DNA of 64,000 bases from Firmicutes bacterium HGW-Firmicutes-7. GTDB taxonomy: Bacteria > Bacillota > Clostridia > Lachnospirales > Vallitaleaceae. Shown here piece by piece: positions 63,609 to 64,000 of this stretch; the first letter of the stretch is position 1, and each line of letters starts with the position of its first letter. The stretch spans positions 1 to 64,000 of the forward strand of contig PGZO01000017.1 of assembly GCA_002841375.1 (NCBI GenBank). The letters are read 5' to 3'. A model generated the notes under the pieces. It was given only the letters and a program-made list of their open reading frames with translations. It made no database searches and was not told the DNA's origin. The position numbers were made by a program, and so were the translations under genes.

Positions 63609-64000
63609 ATGAAAGAAAATACAAAAGCATTTATAGATAAAATCAGAAAAGACTTACCAGCAGTGGAAATATTAGATAGAGAAGAAGAATGTTTAATTTA
63701 TGCCCATGGCTGTTATCCGGTCGAGTATAAGTGGATTTTACAAGGAAAATATAAATATTTACCTAGTGCAATACTGGTTCCAAGCTGTACAGAAGAATTA
63801 AGTAATATTATGAAGCTTGCAAATGAATATAAGGTAGGAATTATTCCCTTTGGTGGTGGATCAGGTATTGTAGGGGGTACGATTGCTGAAAACGAAGAAG
63901 TGATGATTGATATGAAGAAGTTCCAAGAATTTTCTGTTAATCCGATCAATTGCACAGCTACAGGAGGTGCAGGAGTTACAGGGGCTGACTTTGAGAATAT
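63609..64000 (+). CDS. FAD-binding oxidase, GlcD/alkyl-DHAP-synthase-like (cut by window end)
   Basis: An open frame with GGAGGT before ATG 63609 runs off the window after about 130 codons. The visible part has the PCMH/FAD_binding_4 motif ILVPSCTEELSNIMKLANEY (about 58-77) and PFGGGSGIVGGT (about 81-92), followed by a Gly-rich GATGADFE-like segment. Family members oxidise hydroxy acids or ether-lipid precursors. With glycerol genes upstream it may handle a hydroxy-acid or G3P-related substrate. Start and N-terminus are certain; substrate is not. Confidence 0.75.
   Translation, partial: MKENTKAFIDKIRKDLPAVEILDREEECLIYAHGCYPVEYKWILQGKYKYLPSAILVPSCTEELSNIMKLANEYKVGIIPFGGGSGIVGGTIAENEEVMIDMKKFQEFSVNPINCTATGGAGVTGADFEN

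Noticed and set aside
1-64000. CRISPR array
   Set aside because: No regularly spaced repeat-spacer pattern was seen; the only short-period repeats are the REP-like pair (23661-23718) and the 10-bp run (40701-40740).

Overview
The window is 64 kb of AT-rich chromosome from a low-GC Gram-positive anaerobe, most likely a member of the Clostridia (Lachnospirales-like). The signs are strong AGGAGG ribosome binding sites on nearly every gene, a PyrR-type pyr leader, a PyrK/PyrD-type (NAD-linked) dihydroorotate dehydrogenase, a DUF4250 protein, a bacteriohemerythrin and glycerol/rhamnose catabolic clusters of clostridial type. The species cannot be named from the sequence alone.

Layout. (1) 187-6235: a ~6.0-kb integrated element lying against the 3' end of a tRNA-Pro(GGG) gene and bounded by perfect 20-bp direct repeats of the tRNA 3' end. 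It carries a stand-alone tyrosine recombinase, a 1214-residue membrane-anchored TPR protein with GreAB-C-like and PIN-like C-terminal domains, and a 188-residue protein with a PD-(D/E)XK nuclease motif. This looks like a compact, poorly described anti-phage or conflict island and is the best candidate for a new system here. (2) 6336-13215: housekeeping and transport genes: DUF4250, an MFS permease, free-methionine-(R)-sulfoxide reductase, a two-part threonine/serine exporter, a DEDDh exonuclease, a ROK fructokinase and a secreted protein of unknown function. (3) 13274-23655: a complete pyrimidine operon, pyrB-pyrC-pyrF-carA-carB-pyrK-pyrD-pyrE. Its leader combines a PyrR-binding loop with a 53-codon leader ORF that ends inside the terminator. 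(4) 23744-33072: bacteriohemerythrin, a diguanylate cyclase with two tandem substrate-binding domains, glmM-glmS, and a sulfur-relay cluster (ArsR-rhodanese regulator, NifS, CGGC protein, DsrE protein). (5) 33430-34977: a decayed RHS/YD-repeat gene followed by orphan small genes that resemble immunity genes. (6) 35202-54208: an L-rhamnose region: AraC regulator, rhaA, rhaB, DeoR regulator, an aldolase and an SDR that look like a split RhaEW/YuxG enzyme, an MDR dehydrogenase, a PHP protein, a complete sugar ABC transporter, rhaM, a chemoreceptor and an arabinose/fucose-type isomerase. (7) 54562-55953: an M23 endopeptidase. (8) 56194-64000: a glycerol cluster: DeoR regulator, unknown membrane protein, glpK, a BON-GlpA-BFD fusion, a GlpB-like flavoprotein, DUF1667, and a flavin oxidase cut by the window end.

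How the genes work together. The rhamnose genes form a pathway from uptake (ABC transporter) through mutarotation, isomerisation and phosphorylation to aldol cleavage and lactaldehyde oxidation or reduction. Two DeoR regulators and one AraC regulator sit at the head of their catabolic clusters. The glycerol genes make glycerol-3-phosphate and oxidise it with a two-flavoprotein complex plus an Fe-S protein. Several intergenic regions hold structured elements not explained by coding genes, notably at 39470-39577, 40701-40740, 54245-54350, 57332-57350 and 60095-60178.
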